Shown: piece after piece, positions 10,983 to 12,272 of the stretch | Position numbering within the stretch: position 1 is the stretch's first letter | How the letters are laid out: every line of letters begins with the position of its first letter | Assembly (NCBI GenBank): GCA_023460715.1 | Contig: JAEWPH010000309.1 | Location: 1-12,272 of the forward strand | From: Pseudomonadota bacterium | Lineage (GTDB): Bacteria; Pseudomonadota; Gammaproteobacteria; Burkholderiales; Burkholderiaceae_C | DNA: 12,272 nucleotides | Direction of reading: 5' to 3' | The notes under the pieces: model-generated | Databases searched by the model: none | The model's input: only the letters and a program-made list of their open reading frames with translations | Told to the model about the DNA's origin: nothing | Position numbers and translations under genes: made by a program

Positions 10983-12269
10983 ATGCCCCAGCAGACCCCG
11001 ACGACCCGCCGCAGCCCCGCCCGCAGCGATGTGCTCATCGTCGGTGCCGGCCCGGCCGGTCTGTCGCTGGCCATCTCCCTGGCCGGCGCCGGCTTCACCG
11101 CCACCGTGCTCGACCAGCAGCCCGAGGCGGCGCTGGCCGATCCCGCGCCCGACGGCCGCGAGATCGCGCTCACCCATCCCAGCGGCGACACGCTGCGCCG
11201 CCTGGGGAGCTGGCAGCACCTGGCGCCGCACGAGATCGGCCGCATCCGCGAGGCGCAGGTGCACGACGGCCCGGTGGGCCTGCGCTCGGCGCTGGAGCTG
11301 GACGCCGTGGGCAGCGGCTGCGACCACCTGGGCTGGATCGTGCCCAACCACGCGCTGCGCCGCACCGCCTACCAGGTCGCCGCGCGCACGCCGGGCGTGA
11401 CGGTCATCGCCGGCGCGCAGGTCAGCCGCGTGGCCGCCCTGCCCACGCACGCCGAGCTGGAATACACCCCCGCCGGTGCCGCCCCCGACGCCGCGCCGCT
11501 GCGGCTGGAGGCCCCGCTGCTGGTGGCCGCGGACAGCCGCTTCTCGGCCGCGCGGCGGCAGCTGGGCATCGGCGCCAGCATGACCGACTTCGGCCGCACG
11601 GTCATCGTCTGCCGCATGCGCCACGACGCGCCGCACCACGAGGTCACGCACGAATGCTTCGGCTACGAGCGCACGCTAGCCATCCTGCCGCTGCCCGACG
11701 ACATCGTGGACGGCGCCCAGCAATGCTCGGTGGTGGTCACCGCCAACACGGCCGACGCGCCGCGCCTGATGGCGCAGGACCCGGAGACCTTCGCCGCCGA
11801 GGTGGCCGCCCAGTTCCAGCACCGCCTGGGCGCCATGCGCCTGGTGGGCGAGCGCCACGCCTACCCGCTGGTGGCCGTGTACGCCCACCGCTTCTCCGGC
11901 ACGCGCTGCGCGCTGCTGGGCGACGCCGCCGTGGGTATGCACCCGGTGACGGCGCACGGCTACAACCTGGGCCTCTCGGGCGTGGAAAACCTCACCCGCG
12001 TGCTGGTGGACGCGCGCGCCGCCGGCACCGACATCGGCGCGGCCGGCGTGCTGGAGCGCTATGCCCGCGCCCACCACCGCCATGCCTTTCCGATCTACCA
12101 GGGCACGAACGCCATCGTGAAGCTGTACACCGACCCGCGGCCCCTGCCCAAGCTGCTGCGCCAGGCCGTCATCCAGGGCGCACGCCGCCTGCCGCCGCTG
12201 AAGGCCGCCATCGTGGGCCAGCTCACCGGCCGCGGCCTGGCCGGCGCCCTGCGCGCACCGGCGCGCTGA
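10983..12269 (+). CDS. ubiM: UbiM-like FAD-dependent ubiquinone-biosynthesis hydroxylase (UbiH/UbiF family)
   Basis: Class A flavoprotein monooxygenase of 428 residues; the family uses O2 and NAD(P)H to hydroxylate the ubiquinone ring. Evidence: Rossmann GAGPAGLSLAISLAGAGF (21-38) with the acidic strand end at VLDQQPE (42-48); DGREIALTH (57-65); ADSRFSAARRQLGI (183-196) replacing the usual DG motif; and the FAD-ribityl motif LLGDAAVGMHPVTAHGYNLG (311-330). The combination GMHPVTAHG(Y/F)NLGL with DGREIALTH and ADSRFS matches what I recall of UbiM, a hydroxylase type of patchy occurrence in proteobacteria; UbiH and UbiF instead have HP(I/L)AGQG. The ATG at 10983 has GGAG 6 nt upstream; an open GTG at 10809 would add non-conserved sequence. 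No other ubi gene is adjacent. The exact ring position is not decidable here. Confidence 0.85.
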   Translation: MPQQTPTTRRSPARSDVLIVGAGPAGLSLAISLAGAGFTATVLDQQPEAALADPAPDGREIALTHPSGDTLRRLGSWQHLAPHEIGRIREAQVHDGPVGLRSALELDAVGSGCDHLGWIVPNHALRRTAYQVAARTPGVTVIAGAQVSRVAALPTHAELEYTPAGAAPDAAPLRLEAPLLVAADSRFSAARRQLGIGASMTDFGRTVIVCRMRHDAPHHEVTHECFGYERTLAILPLPDDIVDGAQQCSVVVTANTADAPRLMAQDPETFAAEVAAQFQHRLGAMRLVGERHAYPLVAVYAHRFSGTRCALLGDAAVGMHPVTAHGYNLGLSGVENLTRVLVDARAAGTDIGAAGVLERYARAHHRHAFPIYQGTNAIVKLYTDPRPLPKLLRQAVIQGARRLPPLKAAIVGQLTGRGLAGALRAPAR

Positions 12270-12272
12270 CGC

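Noticed and set aside
1..12272. tRNA, rRNA, integrase or transposase genes
   Set aside because: I looked for tRNA-like cloverleaf ends and transposase or integrase motifs and saw none; the repeats are non-coding palindromic elements without an associated enzyme here.

Overview
This is high-GC bacterial DNA (GC strong at third codon positions) from a betaproteobacterium, most likely Comamonadaceae and Acidovorax-like. The support is the protein character, the minC-minD-minE order, a UbiM-type ubiquinone hydroxylase, and a roughly 50-bp palindromic repeat of a kind I associate with Acidovorax/Comamonas intergenic DNA. The genus is inference; no database search was possible.

Layout, left to right. 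121-678 (+) is a flavin-reductase-family protein, converging on the minCDE division-site operon (minE 789-1058, minD 1062-1877, minC 1937-2698, all minus). A divergent EamA/DMT permease (2868-3803, +) follows. 3804-4092 is a non-coding island of stacked repeats. pssA (4093-4716, minus) makes phosphatidylserine. After a palindrome-rich gap comes a large acetoacetyl-CoA synthetase gene, aacS (4980-7388, minus). A small acidic protein of unknown function (7604-7840, minus) is divergent from an aldehyde dehydrogenase of the ketoglutarate-semialdehyde type (8024-9505, +). A strong two-way terminator separates this from a convergent LysR regulator (9610-10563, minus). A 419-bp non-coding stretch leads to a UbiM-like FAD hydroxylase (10983-12269, +).

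The genes are mostly housekeeping or ordinary metabolism: cell division, phospholipid synthesis, ketone-body or polyhydroxybutyrate carbon use, sugar-acid catabolism and quinone synthesis. Only minCDE forms an evident operon.

The unusual part is how repeat elements shape coding sequence. (i) A 50-bp palindromic repeat occurs four times. One copy supplies the last Lys and stop codon of the flavin reductase, another in the opposite orientation does the same for the EamA permease, a third lies in frame inside aacS, and a degenerate fourth lies upstream of ubiM. (ii) A second GC-rich repeat of 84 bp (exactly 28 codons) is present in aacS as two near-identical tandem copies, a degenerate partial tandem copy and a separate diverged copy, all read through in frame. 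AacS is therefore about 802 residues instead of about 650-670, yet every catalytic motif is intact. This resembles the in-frame palindromic elements of Rickettsia and is the best candidate here for an undescribed phenomenon. A secondary theme is probable leaderless transcription: a -10-like box 6 nt before the ATG of the EamA and LysR genes.
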